DNA of 43,074 bases, from contig CAYGFI010000020.1 of assembly GCA_964349045.1 (NCBI GenBank), positions 1-43,074 of the forward strand, read 5' to 3'. Below the pieces are notes generated by a model, which was given only the letters and a program-made list of their open reading frames with translations, was not told the DNA's origin and did not search any database. Positions 19,054-28,455 of this stretch are shown one piece after another. Within the stretch, counting starts at the first letter, position 1. The number at the start of each line of letters is the position of its first letter. Both the position numbers and the translations under genes were made by a program. The stretch comes from JACJXF01 sp964349045 (lineage in GTDB: Bacteria; Bacteroidota; Bacteroidia; Bacteroidales; GCA-2748055).

Positions 19054-19103
19054 ACCCTCATGTATTTTCATGTCCTTGTTGTGTACGTCAGTGCATGAGG
19101 GTT
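19053..19103. repeat. 10-bp perfect inverted repeat next to repeat copy 1
   Basis: AACCCTCATG at 19053-19062 and CATGAGGGTT at 19094-19103 are perfect complements around a 31-bp spacer. The right arm falls inside the last codons of the propeller glycosidase gene (ETLMH, stop at 19088-19090). The arm core CATGAG is shared with the inverted repeat inside the 56-bp repeat. It may be part of a longer mobile or structured element, or act in termination; there is no T tract of the classical kind. Confidence 0.6.
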
Positions 19104-22100
19104 TCATTTGTTTTAAGCTTGCAGGATTTTACCAGGTTCAAAGCAGTCATTGAATCAGAAACAATATAAACAGGAGAATTTGACAGTATGATTTCTGTTG
19201 ATGAAGTTAATTTTGTTCCCATGATATTAAATATATCAACGCCTTCAGGTACACTTAACTTAACCGTTGAGGTTTCCGTTTCTGAAATCCAGGCAATAAG
19301 AACAGCTCTCTGATCACATTGAAATGAATAACCCTGTATCTGGTGAGTTATTGAATTTTCGGGTGGCAGGTTATTTTCCAGTTGCCCTGCTAATGTGAAC
19401 TGCGGGCCTAATATATTAGCCAGTGCGGCCTGTGCGGCATATAATTTTCTTGGCACACCTTCTTCACCCAGGATAGAAAATTCCATACTTGTTAAGCCAT
19501 CATTTATTAAGCCGTCAGCAGCCTGGTGATAAATTATCATTTCAACTCCGCGGGCAAACATAATTGTAATATATCTTACAGTCCAATCGGCGCATTGTCG
19601 TTCGTCTTTAAGCAGTAAATTGGCTCCCCAGTGACTTTCAGGAGCTGACCATGGGGTCCACGGCATATAATCGAATCCATAATAAGAGCCTTCAGTAATC
19701 CAAATTGGTTTTCGGTCACCGTACCGGTCCATCTGCGAAAGAAGGGTATCCATTTCAGGAATAAATGACTCGGGTGGTGTAAATCCAGGGTAATTATGAA
19801 TATTCAGGATATCAATATTCTTCAAACCGTCTGCCTTTATAAATTCTTTTGTAAACCGCCATGGTTCGGCGCTGAAACCGCCAATGACAATACAGGAGGG
19901 ATCTGCTGATTTCATAACCGGGTAAGCCTTTTTCAGTAAACCAATATAATCGGCCGGTATATAATTTGCACCTGGCAGATCATAATAATATGCCGGCATG
20001 CAAAATCTCGTCCAGACCGGTTCATTTAAAAATTCCCAGTATTTAAGCTTATACTTATAATGTTCAATTGAAGTACTGATAAAATTCATTAGTTTGTTAA
20101 CATCAACCGGCAAATACGACATACGATGCCATAAATTTGCATAAACTGAGTCTGGTGCTTCAGAACCCCAGTCAGGAGAAGGTAAAGGGGGAAGAAGGAC
20201 GATATTTTTAAATCCGCGTTTTTCAGAATTTAAAATTTGCTCATCTGCCTTGGAAAATGACAGGTTCCCTTCCTGAGGCTCGAGCATTCCCCAGTTTACC
20301 GACCAGTTTCGGTCCCATTTCAGTCCGGCAGCCTGGATAGCATGAGAGGCTGATTCTGTGGTCGGCGAATGGTTTATCCCAAAGCGTGAATCTTCCCACA
20401 GATAGGGATCAATTAATGCCATCGGAAAACTTCGTGAATAATCTTTATTCTCATATTTCCAGGAAAAGGTGACATTATAATAGCCTGCACCTGGAAGCAG
20501 CAAGGGCCAATCCATATCCAGTTTACTGCTTGCGCCGACCGTAATTTGTTTTTCTGTATGTAAAACTTTCTCATCAAAATAGTCAAAAACATCACATCTA
20601 ACAGGAATAATAATTTCTTTTACCGAATTGTTTGAACTGGATAACTTAAAAGCAACAGGTTCATTCGTATTAAAGATATTTCCAAACTTACCTGTACTTA
20701 TCCCAACCTCGAATGGCGACCACAATGAAAAACCTGAAGCAGTAATGCCCTGTTCAAATTGTACTGCATCAATCCACACTGTAGCTGAATCATTTTCATT
20801 ACTCAGATTTGGCCCTAATGCAACAAAAAGCTGTTTTTCTGATGCTGTAATGGTAAAACTGTAGCGGAGCCATTTATTGGAAACAGTAAAGTATTTATCC
20901 TGATTATCAATACTTACCTTGATTGCAGGATCAGTCGATTGATAAACTGTCATTTGCACTGGGATACCATTCCGGTCAGCACGCATATAGGCTGAAAATG
21001 TATATTTCTGCCCCGGAACGACATCTATCCATCCACGGTTTGCTGCACGAGGGGCTGTCTGTGCCTGCCTGGCCATAGGCCATACATCAAAATAGGTAAT
21101 TTCTGTTTTCCCGGGACCCAGTTCTATACGAAGGGAGTGTTTCCCATCCTTAAACACAATTGTATCAATCTCGCCAAACAGGGACCACAAATCTCCTCCC
21201 CAGCCGGTCGATTTTCCAACTGAAGACCATCCATCAGTTCCGAGTTCAAATGAAGCATTTGGTATCAGGTTTTTGGAACCTGTAGAAGGAACTCTGGGAT
21301 TCCGGAAAGAACTCCCTAACGAAGCCTCTGTGCTAAATTCTCTCTTTATTAATTCTTTAGGATCCAATGCTGCTGTCATATCACTTAACCATTTTTTAGA
21401 TATCGCGTTACGAATAATAAATCCCATTCCGGTTCCGGCAAGAACAATTACAGAATCCTTTGTTTCCATGCGGATACCATGATCTAACCAATCCCCCTTA
21501 ACATTTGCAGGAACATTTCCAAGACTTAACCAATTCTTTCCATAATTAAGCGAAACATAAACATCCTGGTTTCCGGTATATGTCGAATATAATACAATGC
21601 CATCCTTTAAACAGATAAAATCATCAGCAGATCCATTAAGACTGTCTGTTTTTTGCCATGAATCACCTTTGTTTACACTACGGAAAATATTTCCAGACTG
21701 ATCTGCCTGCAATACCATTGAACCCCCGAGATATTCTGTTGCAAATAAAGCCGAATTACTTAAATCAATAACCTTTTTCCAGGTTAAACCATCATCCGGA
21801 CTTTTATATATACTCCCTTCAAAACCATTTACAATAATAACATCACCTGCTTTTTCCAAACGATATAAAGCATCCTTTGCAATGGCACCTAAATCCTTCC
21901 ATTTTTTACCTTTATTTACAGAACGAAATATATGTCCCCCATCCGAATCAGTATCTGTTACTAATAATGTACCCTTTGAGGTGTATATAACAGAATAGGA
22001 AGCGGTGGCACCATCACGGTTTTTATTTATTGTAAGGTTTGCAAGTTTCTTCCAGGACTTACCCAGGTCATTTGTAACATAAACTTCTGCCTCACCGGTA

Positions 22101-22429
22101 AGAACAAAAAAAGTATTCATATCGCCGGTTTCAGCAATGCACGTAATTTCTGAACTGGTTGGCTTAGCTAAAAATTTCCATGTATTTCCATAATCATAAC
22201 TGATAAAAAGTTTTCCCCTGTTTTCTCCCCTCGTTCCACACACAACAACAGAATCCTTCAAAACGCGGATAGCATCTATTCTACCTCCCTTAACCAGTTC
22301 AGTGACGCTCCACATTTTGAGTTCAGATGAAATTTTCTTAGTAATGAATTCCTTATCAAATATTGGTTGAGCATCTACTGAGTAATTTAAGGCAATCAAA
22401 GCAAGAATGAAAAGAAATAGCTTTTTCAT
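19088..22429 (-). CDS. Clan GH-A glycoside hydrolase with N-terminal Asp-box beta-propeller, lacking the T9SS domain
   Basis: A 1113-residue exported protein. After a signal peptide (1-20) comes a propeller of about 340 residues with six Asp-box-like motifs (SYDYGNTW, TNDLGKSW, SVNKGKKW, SPDDGLTW, SVNKGDSW, SLNYGKNW), as in sortilin/BNR/YCF48-like propellers. From about residue 375 it is collinear with the T9SS glycosidase at 13955-17275: binding module from NLIPNASFELGTDGW, then barrel with Glu803 (FLNEPVW) and Glu913 (WITEGSYYG), shifted by exactly 320 residues. It ends just after the shared LVKSC, with no regulatory repeats or sorting domain, so it is predicted periplasmic or released differently. 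The stop lies 34 bp from the 56-bp repeat. The propeller probably mediates binding. Last gene of the long operon. Confidence 0.85.
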   Translation of the reverse strand: MKKLFLFILALIALNYSVDAQPIFDKEFITKKISSELKMWSVTELVKGGRIDAIRVLKDSVVVCGTRGENRGKLFISYDYGNTWKFLAKPTSSEITCIAETGDMNTFFVLTGEAEVYVTNDLGKSWKKLANLTINKNRDGATASYSVIYTSKGTLLVTDTDSDGGHIFRSVNKGKKWKDLGAIAKDALYRLEKAGDVIIVNGFEGSIYKSPDDGLTWKKVIDLSNSALFATEYLGGSMVLQADQSGNIFRSVNKGDSWQKTDSLNGSADDFICLKDGIVLYSTYTGNQDVYVSLNYGKNWLSLGNVPANVKGDWLDHGIRMETKDSVIVLAGTGMGFIIRNAISKKWLSDMTAALDPKELIKREFSTEASLGSSFRNPRVPSTGSKNLIPNASFELGTDGWSSVGKSTGWGGDLWSLFGEIDTIVFKDGKHSLRIELGPGKTEITYFDVWPMARQAQTAPRAANRGWIDVVPGQKYTFSAYMRADRNGIPVQMTVYQSTDPAIKVSIDNQDKYFTVSNKWLRYSFTITASEKQLFVALGPNLSNENDSATVWIDAVQFEQGITASGFSLWSPFEVGISTGKFGNIFNTNEPVAFKLSSSNNSVKEIIIPVRCDVFDYFDEKVLHTEKQITVGASSKLDMDWPLLLPGAGYYNVTFSWKYENKDYSRSFPMALIDPYLWEDSRFGINHSPTTESASHAIQAAGLKWDRNWSVNWGMLEPQEGNLSFSKADEQILNSEKRGFKNIVLLPPLPSPDWGSEAPDSVYANLWHRMSYLPVDVNKLMNFISTSIEHYKYKLKYWEFLNEPVWTRFCMPAYYYDLPGANYIPADYIGLLKKAYPVMKSADPSCIVIGGFSAEPWRFTKEFIKADGLKNIDILNIHNYPGFTPPESFIPEMDTLLSQMDRYGDRKPIWITEGSYYGFDYMPWTPWSAPESHWGANLLLKDERQCADWTVRYITIMFARGVEMIIYHQAADGLINDGLTSMEFSILGEEGVPRKLYAAQAALANILGPQFTLAGQLENNLPPENSITHQIQGYSFQCDQRAVLIAWISETETSTVKLSVPEGVDIFNIMGTKLTSSTEIILSNSPVYIVSDSMTALNLVKSCKLKTNETLMH

Positions 22430-22507
22430 TTTATTATTATTTGTATAAATAAATTATTAGCATTTACCTGTATGTATTCAATTATACATTTTAATTATCT
22501 ATCAATT

Positions 22508-23416
22508 TCACTTTTTGAGTTCTATAATTAACGGATAATGATCAGACAGACTTTCGGTCACTTCATCTTTAATAATATTAAGACTGATACATTTCTTACT
22601 CAGCGTTTTATTCAACCAGATATAATCAATCCTGATTTTTTTCCCAAAGGCACCTTCCCTGAAGCTGTATTTTTCTGTACTGTAAGTATGATCGAATTCT
22701 TTGTTTTTTAGTTGGAAGGCATCATAATATCCGGCATTATACAAAGAACCTATAACTGAATAGTCAAACCTGCCATTATTTAAAATATAATTATCATCAT
22801 ACATTCCATTTCTGACCTTTTCAAACTTAGCGGCATTTTTTAAGCGGTCAGGGACATCATATATCGAGCTGTCAACCGGAGATAAACTATTTAAATCTCC
22901 AAGGATTATGATTTTTTCTTTATTTGGTATCCTTGCTGCCTGGGCAAGAACGCTGTTGATCTGGATATAACGTTTCGGGTATTGAAAGGGATTGAGATGG
23001 ATTAGGAAAATATTATAATCCATGATCCTGGCATAAATATAACCAAATGTAAAATCATCCGACCTTTTCTCAATATCTGTAATCGGGTATTTTGAAGTCA
23101 TTCCGACAGGATAACCCCAATCTTTTTGCAAAACCACGTAAGGGTGACCATAGCTCCGGCCCAATTCCTCAAGGGAGGTATAGGTAAATCCATTCAGTTC
23201 CTGGAATGTTACTACATCAGGGTTAAACTGTTTTACCCAGTCTTTAAATTTTACTTTCTGAAGGCTGTCCTTTTGAAATCCTTCATATACATTATAGTTC
23301 AGCAGTGTAAATGGCTTCTGAGCATCTGCTTTAGCATTTAACATCAAAAAGAATAATAGGGAAAAGAATATTTTCTCAAAAGTAAAATACAATTGCCTGT
23401 GAAATTTCATGTTCAA
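22508..23416 (-). CDS. Endonuclease/exonuclease/phosphatase-fold hydrolase, exported
   Basis: The 302-residue protein has an N-terminal hydrophobic signal (about 12-33, ending ADAQ) and all main EEP motifs: Asn42 in LLNYNVYEG, Glu73 in FQELNG, IHLNPFQYP, ILGDLNS and the final Asp292-His293 in LSDHYPLI. This metal-dependent fold includes secreted nucleases, phosphodiesterases and sphingomyelinase-like enzymes; the exact substrate cannot be read from these motifs. It starts 14 bp after the upstream glycosidase gene and precedes the propeller glycosidase by 78 bp, so it belongs to the long operon. Being exported and among glycan enzymes, it may remove a phosphodiester-linked group. Confidence 0.8.
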   Translation of the reverse strand: MNMKFHRQLYFTFEKIFFSLLFFLMLNAKADAQKPFTLLNYNVYEGFQKDSLQKVKFKDWVKQFNPDVVTFQELNGFTYTSLEELGRSYGHPYVVLQKDWGYPVGMTSKYPITDIEKRSDDFTFGYIYARIMDYNIFLIHLNPFQYPKRYIQINSVLAQAARIPNKEKIIILGDLNSLSPVDSSIYDVPDRLKNAAKFEKVRNGMYDDNYILNNGRFDYSVIGSLYNAGYYDAFQLKNKEFDHTYSTEKYSFREGAFGKKIRIDYIWLNKTLSKKCISLNIIKDEVTESLSDHYPLIIELKK

Positions 23417-23430
23417 TTTGCCTTGTTTAC

Positions 23431-25503
23431 TTAATATATTTCTTGTATTAAATAATACATCGACTGGTAAACTTTACCTATTTCAAACCTGAATATCCCA
23501 TCTTTATATTCAGATGGAATTTCCCCGATTGTTAATCCCTGTGGATTAATAGAGATAACGTGCAGATTCTTTTTAAAGGTCTCAATTTCAAATGAAGCTT
23601 CAATTATTTCAATTAGAACAGGTCCATGACCAATTTCCAATTGTTTTGTATGATCCTCATTATACCTGCTGTTTGTATTTTCAACCCTGCCTATCGTTGT
23701 CAACAGCATATTTGTTGAACTCTTTATTGGTTCATCGGTCAGTGAGCTTATTGCAACAGTAGCAAAATCAGTCTTTACATTTACCTTTAAACCTGATAAG
23801 CTTTGCTGTCCTTCTTTTCCGACGAAACCATAGACAGCTTTGGTATCAGGTGTATCTATCCACCCTGTTTTTTTATCCAGATTCCTGTAAAGTTCTTTCG
23901 TATCTGACATTACTTCCACTGTATCAAAATCCGTAATTTTTCTGTCAGGGTTGATTACTATATCTCCTTTTGCTTTATGCCCGGGCAAAACCGTTTCAAC
24001 ACGATGCTTTTCTGCATTAAGCTGCAGGGATTTCCCTCGTCCTGCAAAAGGAGAATCTAATTTTAAATTTACAGTTTTTTCTGCAGGTTTTACATCCCCT
24101 CTTCTTGTTATAAGGGCTGCGTGATAGTATAATCCAAATTTGGCGGGATCATTGAAAGAATGAAAAATACCGCCATACCATCCTAAAATTGGTGAGTACC
24201 CAATCATATCTAAATTGATTTCATCTGACAAATTTCTGTAGGCATGTTTGATAATTCCGCCCCATCCCTGAAAAGATCCGACGGCCGCCATCAGGAGGGA
24301 ACTCTCTGCACGCCATTCGTTGGGATATGGATTATCCCATTCGGAAACAAAGAAGGGTTTGTCCTGTAGCCTGTTAAAGGCCAGATGAGGTATGATATTT
24401 TCAGTGCTTCCGGTCATTGGATCATTCATTAAAGTGTAGTCATATCCAATTCCCTCTGCATCTTTAAACTTATACCAATAACCATGGCCGTCTGTGAAAT
24501 CACACTCAAACTGACAAGATAAATAGGCGGCATTTTCAACCCAGCTATTGGTTCCGGCAATTGGTATTTTGACCCCTGTTTCCCGCAAATGCAGAATCAT
24601 CTCCCTGTAGTAATCTTTAGTAATGTCCATAAAGAAATTCTGGATATTAATATCTTTTAGGTTAAATTCAAGCGTTTCTTTACTTACTTTTATTTTTCGT
24701 TCCTGCGCCCATTGCCTGTATAATAATTCTAATTCAGTCCTGTATGGCTCAAGGCTTATCCTGTTAAATGCCCAGAGATCATTTTCATTGGTAATATCAA
24801 AAAGCACTACTGCCGGATCGTCCTTGTATGCCAGTTTGGTATATGGGTTTATATGTGTCCATAAATCGCAATTGTATTTCTTTTGCAGCTCAATCAGCTT
24901 CCTGTTATAGGTTGAGTATGGTTTAGCCCCTATTCCTAATTTTTCCGCTGCTTCAACGCCGTCCCCGCTTTTAAACTTCCTGAATACCAATCCGTCAAAG
25001 TACAGGTATATTCCTTCCTCCTTTAAACAATGGACCAGGTAATCAAACCGCTCCATTGACTCAGGATCAAAATTCTGAGTATTTGTTTTATTTTCTCCCT
25101 TAGTAAACTGAAAGATATTGGGAGTATCTTCATAATCCAAAACACATAACCTTACAATATTTATTCCTGTCTTCGATAGCCTTTTTGCCACCTTTTCACT
25201 ATATTCATGCGAAGGGAAGTTTGCAGCGCAATTAAAGGTTTCACCCCAGAACCTGACTTCTGTATTGTCTTCAAATACAAACTTATCAGCTGCCACTTTC
25301 AGAAAGCCATGTTTCCCTGCCGGTTTCTCTTTTCTAAAGACAAAAGATATGTCAATGGGCATATCATCCCAGGGGAGGGTATAGGGGATCATTTTTTTTA
25401 ATGTATCCACCGGCTCATAAGTTAATTGAGCTGGTGGTCTGCTTTCAAATGCTATTATAGTAAATCCAACCGCTACTATCAGTGTTAAAAGCAATTTTCT
25501 CAT
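23431..25503 (-). CDS. Exported clan GH-A glycoside hydrolase (GH5-like)
   Basis: From the ATG at 25501-25503 the product has 690 residues with a short signal peptide (MRKLLLTLIVAVGFTIIAF). A TIM barrel follows, with RFWGETFNCAANFP near residue 85, Glu240 in DITNENDLW as the likely acid/base and Glu388 in FFVSEWDNPYP as the likely nucleophile. About residues 480-690 form a strand-rich C-terminal region. The motifs place it in clan GH-A, closest in feel to GH5-type cellulase or mannanase families, but I cannot name the family. An in-frame upstream start at 25578 would overlap the sulfatase gene by 47 bp and add a non-signal segment, so I reject it. Spacing to the sulfatase is 28 bp. Confidence 0.8.
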   Translation of the reverse strand: MRKLLLTLIVAVGFTIIAFESRPPAQLTYEPVDTLKKMIPYTLPWDDMPIDISFVFRKEKPAGKHGFLKVAADKFVFEDNTEVRFWGETFNCAANFPSHEYSEKVAKRLSKTGINIVRLCVLDYEDTPNIFQFTKGENKTNTQNFDPESMERFDYLVHCLKEEGIYLYFDGLVFRKFKSGDGVEAAEKLGIGAKPYSTYNRKLIELQKKYNCDLWTHINPYTKLAYKDDPAVVLFDITNENDLWAFNRISLEPYRTELELLYRQWAQERKIKVSKETLEFNLKDINIQNFFMDITKDYYREMILHLRETGVKIPIAGTNSWVENAAYLSCQFECDFTDGHGYWYKFKDAEGIGYDYTLMNDPMTGSTENIIPHLAFNRLQDKPFFVSEWDNPYPNEWRAESSLLMAAVGSFQGWGGIIKHAYRNLSDEINLDMIGYSPILGWYGGIFHSFNDPAKFGLYYHAALITRRGDVKPAEKTVNLKLDSPFAGRGKSLQLNAEKHRVETVLPGHKAKGDIVINPDRKITDFDTVEVMSDTKELYRNLDKKTGWIDTPDTKAVYGFVGKEGQQSLSGLKVNVKTDFATVAISSLTDEPIKSSTNMLLTTIGRVENTNSRYNEDHTKQLEIGHGPVLIEIIEASFEIETFKKNLHVISINPQGLTIGEIPSEYKDGIFRFEIGKVYQSMYYLIQEIY

Positions 25504-25531
25504 TTTCTTCAAGTTTATTATTAAGATTATT

Positions 25532-27157
25532 TCAACGCGGGTTGCAGGACTTAGCCCATTCCTGCCATTTATCAGCAAGTTCTCTGACTATATCAGGATA
25601 TTGGTCTGTCAGGTTCTTTATTTCGGTACCATCAATTTCGAGATCATATAGTTCCCATGGTGTGTTTTCGTCCTTCGAAATAATTTTCCATCTGCTTGAG
25701 CGCAGCACTCGATTATACGGCACTTGCCAGGCAAGATAATCGCGTGGTAGGAGGGATTCTCCCCGCAAAACGGGAGAGAGACTAAGGCCATCCAGGGGCA
25801 AGGGATTTCTTCCATCCAGCTCATCCGGGTAAGTTCCACCGGCCAGTTCAAGGAAAGTTGGCATAAGATCAATAACATGGCCGATGTCATTAACGATTTT
25901 ATTATGCGCATGAATACCGGCTGGCCAATGAACAATGAACGGTGTGCGGATGCCTCCTTCGTAACCGGTGAGCTTGGTATCGCGGAATGGTGTGTTGCTC
26001 ATGAGTGCCCAGGCGAGTCCATAAGCCTGGAAAGTTTCCGGAGGTCCGGGTAAATTATCAGGACCGCTCCGAATCCGTAATCCTTTACCATTTAAACGCC
26101 ATATATTCAGTGGCTCTTCCGGGCTGAAAAAACCAGGATTATCTGACGGTTGCAGTCCACCGTCGGGTGCGGCGCCGTTATCGGAGAGAATTATTATGAG
26201 AGTATTCTCCATTTTACCTACTTTTTTAATAGCATCGAGAATGCGTCCAGTACTTTGGTCAATCGAAGCCACCTGGGCTGCATAGACTGCCATGCGTTCC
26301 GCCTGCCATTCTTTTAAGGTATCTTCTGCCCATGGGTGAATACTTTCCGGGTAGGATGAGAGCTGCCACGAGGCAGGGACCAGTCCAATATCGCGTTGTT
26401 TTTCAAGACGCTCGTTCCTCCATCCATCCCACCCGCAATCACGGTAGCGTGCACGGTGAGGTGCTATGTCAGTCTCATGCGCATGCAGCGGCCAGTGAGG
26501 AGCTACATGAGCTACGTATAAGAAGAATGGCTTAATGTTCAACTCCGGATTACTTTCAGCATCTTTCAGGAATTGGATAGCGTAATCAGTAAGTGCGTCG
26601 GTAAGGTAAAAATCAGCTGGAAGTACCACGCGCTGTTTATCGAGAACGAATGGATTGAGATGCACCTCGTCATAGTAGCTGATTTTGCCATCGCAGATAG
26701 GGCCAAAGAAACGGTCGAAGCCACGTTTTGCGGGCAAATCCGGATCCTGCCATTTACCAACCATCATTGTGTGATAGCCGGCAAGTTGAAGTCCTTCGCC
26801 CAAGGTAATACAATTTGTATAATCCGTTGGCTGATCCCATTTTGTTCCTGAGTGTCCAATCCGCTGAGCGTAAAGGCCAGTGAGTAAAGAGGCTCGCGTT
26901 GGCCCGCATATAGAGTTGTTGTAGAACTGTGTGAAACGCAAACCGTTAACCGCGAGCATATCAATGTTCGGCGTTGGTATCTCTCCACCATAGCAACCAA
27001 GGTCAGACCAACCTAAATCATCGGCAAGAATCAGGACGATGTTAGGTCGCACAGGTCTGCCAGCGACTTTACTTCCTTGATCCGAAGAACAGGAGGCTAA
27101 AGCCACTGTCGCCAGTACAACATACGAATTTCTACAGGTTTGGTTGAATGAATTCAT
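25532..27157 (-). CDS. Sulfatase lipoprotein (arylsulfatase, S1 type)
   Basis: The 541-residue protein has a good lipobox (ALASC, Cys23). Metal ligands Asp46-Asp47 occur in LILADDLGW. The sulfatase signature is ICGPTRASLLTG with Cys84 as the residue oxidised to formylglycine, so it is the cysteine type. Later active-site parts include HWPLHAHE and IILSDNGAAPDGG, and the C-terminus has the small sheet domain with WELYDLEIDGTEIKNL. It should remove sulfate esters from a glycan in the periplasm or at the cell surface. A maturation enzyme (anSME type) is needed and is not encoded in the window. It sits 58 bp after the xylose-isomerase-like gene. Its presence suggests the target glycan is sulfated, which is common in algal or host mucosal polysaccharides. 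Confidence 0.93.
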   Translation of the reverse strand: MNSFNQTCRNSYVVLATVALASCSSDQGSKVAGRPVRPNIVLILADDLGWSDLGCYGGEIPTPNIDMLAVNGLRFTQFYNNSICGPTRASLLTGLYAQRIGHSGTKWDQPTDYTNCITLGEGLQLAGYHTMMVGKWQDPDLPAKRGFDRFFGPICDGKISYYDEVHLNPFVLDKQRVVLPADFYLTDALTDYAIQFLKDAESNPELNIKPFFLYVAHVAPHWPLHAHETDIAPHRARYRDCGWDGWRNERLEKQRDIGLVPASWQLSSYPESIHPWAEDTLKEWQAERMAVYAAQVASIDQSTGRILDAIKKVGKMENTLIIILSDNGAAPDGGLQPSDNPGFFSPEEPLNIWRLNGKGLRIRSGPDNLPGPPETFQAYGLAWALMSNTPFRDTKLTGYEGGIRTPFIVHWPAGIHAHNKIVNDIGHVIDLMPTFLELAGGTYPDELDGRNPLPLDGLSLSPVLRGESLLPRDYLAWQVPYNRVLRSSRWKIISKDENTPWELYDLEIDGTEIKNLTDQYPDIVRELADKWQEWAKSCNPR

Positions 27158-27215
27158 TTCTGCACCGGAAACAACATTTTATTTATAAATGATTGTTTTT
27201 TGATTTCTGCTTTAA

Positions 27216-28250
27216 TTATCCCTGTAATAATGATTTTATTATGTAAAGTTCCAATTCCTCATAGTTACGCTCCTTGGTGCACTTTGCAATGAATTCATCA
27301 TCAAGACTTCTGGATATTTCAAGAAGTTTTAAGAATATTTCCCTGCTGTTGCTCAGATGTTTCGTTGCCACATTGTCTTTCTGAGTTCTCATCGCTTTTA
27401 CATCAAGACCAACCCATTCACCCTTTTTACCATAATCATGTTTATCGAGAATTCTGACCTGGTTGAAAGCCCTGCGAATATCAACTGATCCAAATGTTTT
27501 ATCCTGATCAAATTTCAATCCGTTCTGATCATTCAGGTGGACTGTCCAAAGTTTATCAAAAGATAATGCAAAACCCATTTCATCAGAAGGGTCCAGACCG
27601 GCAAGAATAGCATGAGCGCTTTCAATATTGATACCTACGCGTTTTGGATCAACAGCTAACAGCGATAAAGCAATCGCGTGCCCGGTTGTTGGAATATAGG
27701 TGTGATCCATGGGCTCGTTTGGTTTTGGTTCAATACATACCCTAATTTTGGGATCATATTCAAGCATCTGGTTAATTGCATAAACTATTCTTTCTGTTGC
27801 AATCTTGCTGTCTTTTGATTCGCGGATATAGGTACCTTCTCTTGCCAGCCATAAAACCAGGAGATCTGTTCCAAGTGAATTTGCAATATCAATAGCACGC
27901 TTGCTACGTTCAATTGCATATTTTCTGTTGGCGGGATCATTGGAAGTATATCCACCATCAATGGTGCGTTTATCTTCCCATAATCTTGGTGCTACAAATT
28001 CAGCTACCAGTCCCTGGTTAGCGAAGATTTTCTTAAGCTCTTTACCTTTGTTAATAATCTGTTGTGGTTTCAGATCATTCATATCAGGAACAGCATCATC
28101 ATCGTGAAGCTGTACACCATCAAATCCCAGTTTTTTATAAACTGAGAGTTTGTTACTGAACTTAATTGATTTGCGTACTTCAGGACCAAAAGGATCAGAT
28201 CCTTCATGAATATTCCACGGTCCGAATGTAAATTTGAATTTTCCTGCCAT
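27216..28250 (-). CDS. Xylose-isomerase-like sugar isomerase
   Basis: The 344-residue cytoplasmic TIM-barrel protein carries hallmarks of actinobacterial/Thermus-type xylose isomerases: FGPWNIHEGSDPFG at the start, LHDDDAVP with His49, CIEPKPNEP with Glu174 and Lys176, NIESAHA with Glu210 and His213, and FDQDKTFGSVD with metal-binding type Asp248 and Asp250. It is about 40 residues shorter than Thermus XylA and the HxDLNGQ stretch is replaced by a shorter HLNDQ. It may therefore be xylose isomerase itself or an isomerase of another aldose. In this operon it would process monosaccharide released by the glycosidases. It is the first gene after the decayed tail at 28339-28455. Confidence 0.75.
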   Translation of the reverse strand: MAGKFKFTFGPWNIHEGSDPFGPEVRKSIKFSNKLSVYKKLGFDGVQLHDDDAVPDMNDLKPQQIINKGKELKKIFANQGLVAEFVAPRLWEDKRTIDGGYTSNDPANRKYAIERSKRAIDIANSLGTDLLVLWLAREGTYIRESKDSKIATERIVYAINQMLEYDPKIRVCIEPKPNEPMDHTYIPTTGHAIALSLLAVDPKRVGINIESAHAILAGLDPSDEMGFALSFDKLWTVHLNDQNGLKFDQDKTFGSVDIRRAFNQVRILDKHDYGKKGEWVGLDVKAMRTQKDNVATKHLSNSREIFLKLLEISRSLDDEFIAKCTKERNYEELELYIIKSLLQG

Positions 28251-28338
28251 GATTTTTAATTTTTAGTTTTAAATAAATATAAATACTTCTAAATAATTCT
28301 TATTAAAACAAATAAGCCAATAAAGACTGTCAGTTTCC

Positions 28339-28455
28339 CTATTTTTGACTCAGATAATTCTCCATCTTTTCAATTTCGGTATCCATATATTCGATCTGAT
28401 AGGCAATTCCCTTTTCAGACAGACTTGTACGTGTTAAGCATGGGACCATTTGACT
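28339..28455 (-). pseudogene. C-terminal remnant of a paralogue of the 30352-32670 gene
   Basis: In a frame different from the preceding gene, 38 codons ending in TAG read SQMVPCLTRTSLSEKGIAYQ and continue with an IEKMENYLSQK end. The last 38 codons of the gene at 30352-32670 read SKMQPCYTRTSLTDNEIVSY and continue with a matching NKIEKLKAF end. The match begins sharply at S-K/Q-M and has no start codon of a complete gene before it. It overlaps the last 22 bp of the 609-residue gene. I read it as the tail of a second, otherwise lost copy. Confidence 0.75.

Noticed and set aside
28434..28455. Simple frameshift joining the 609-residue gene to the T-R-T-S-L tail
   Set aside because: The tail matches a helical C-terminus of a different protein, whereas the 609-residue protein ends in a strand-rich domain, and the similarity begins abruptly; kept only as an alternative in the related finding.
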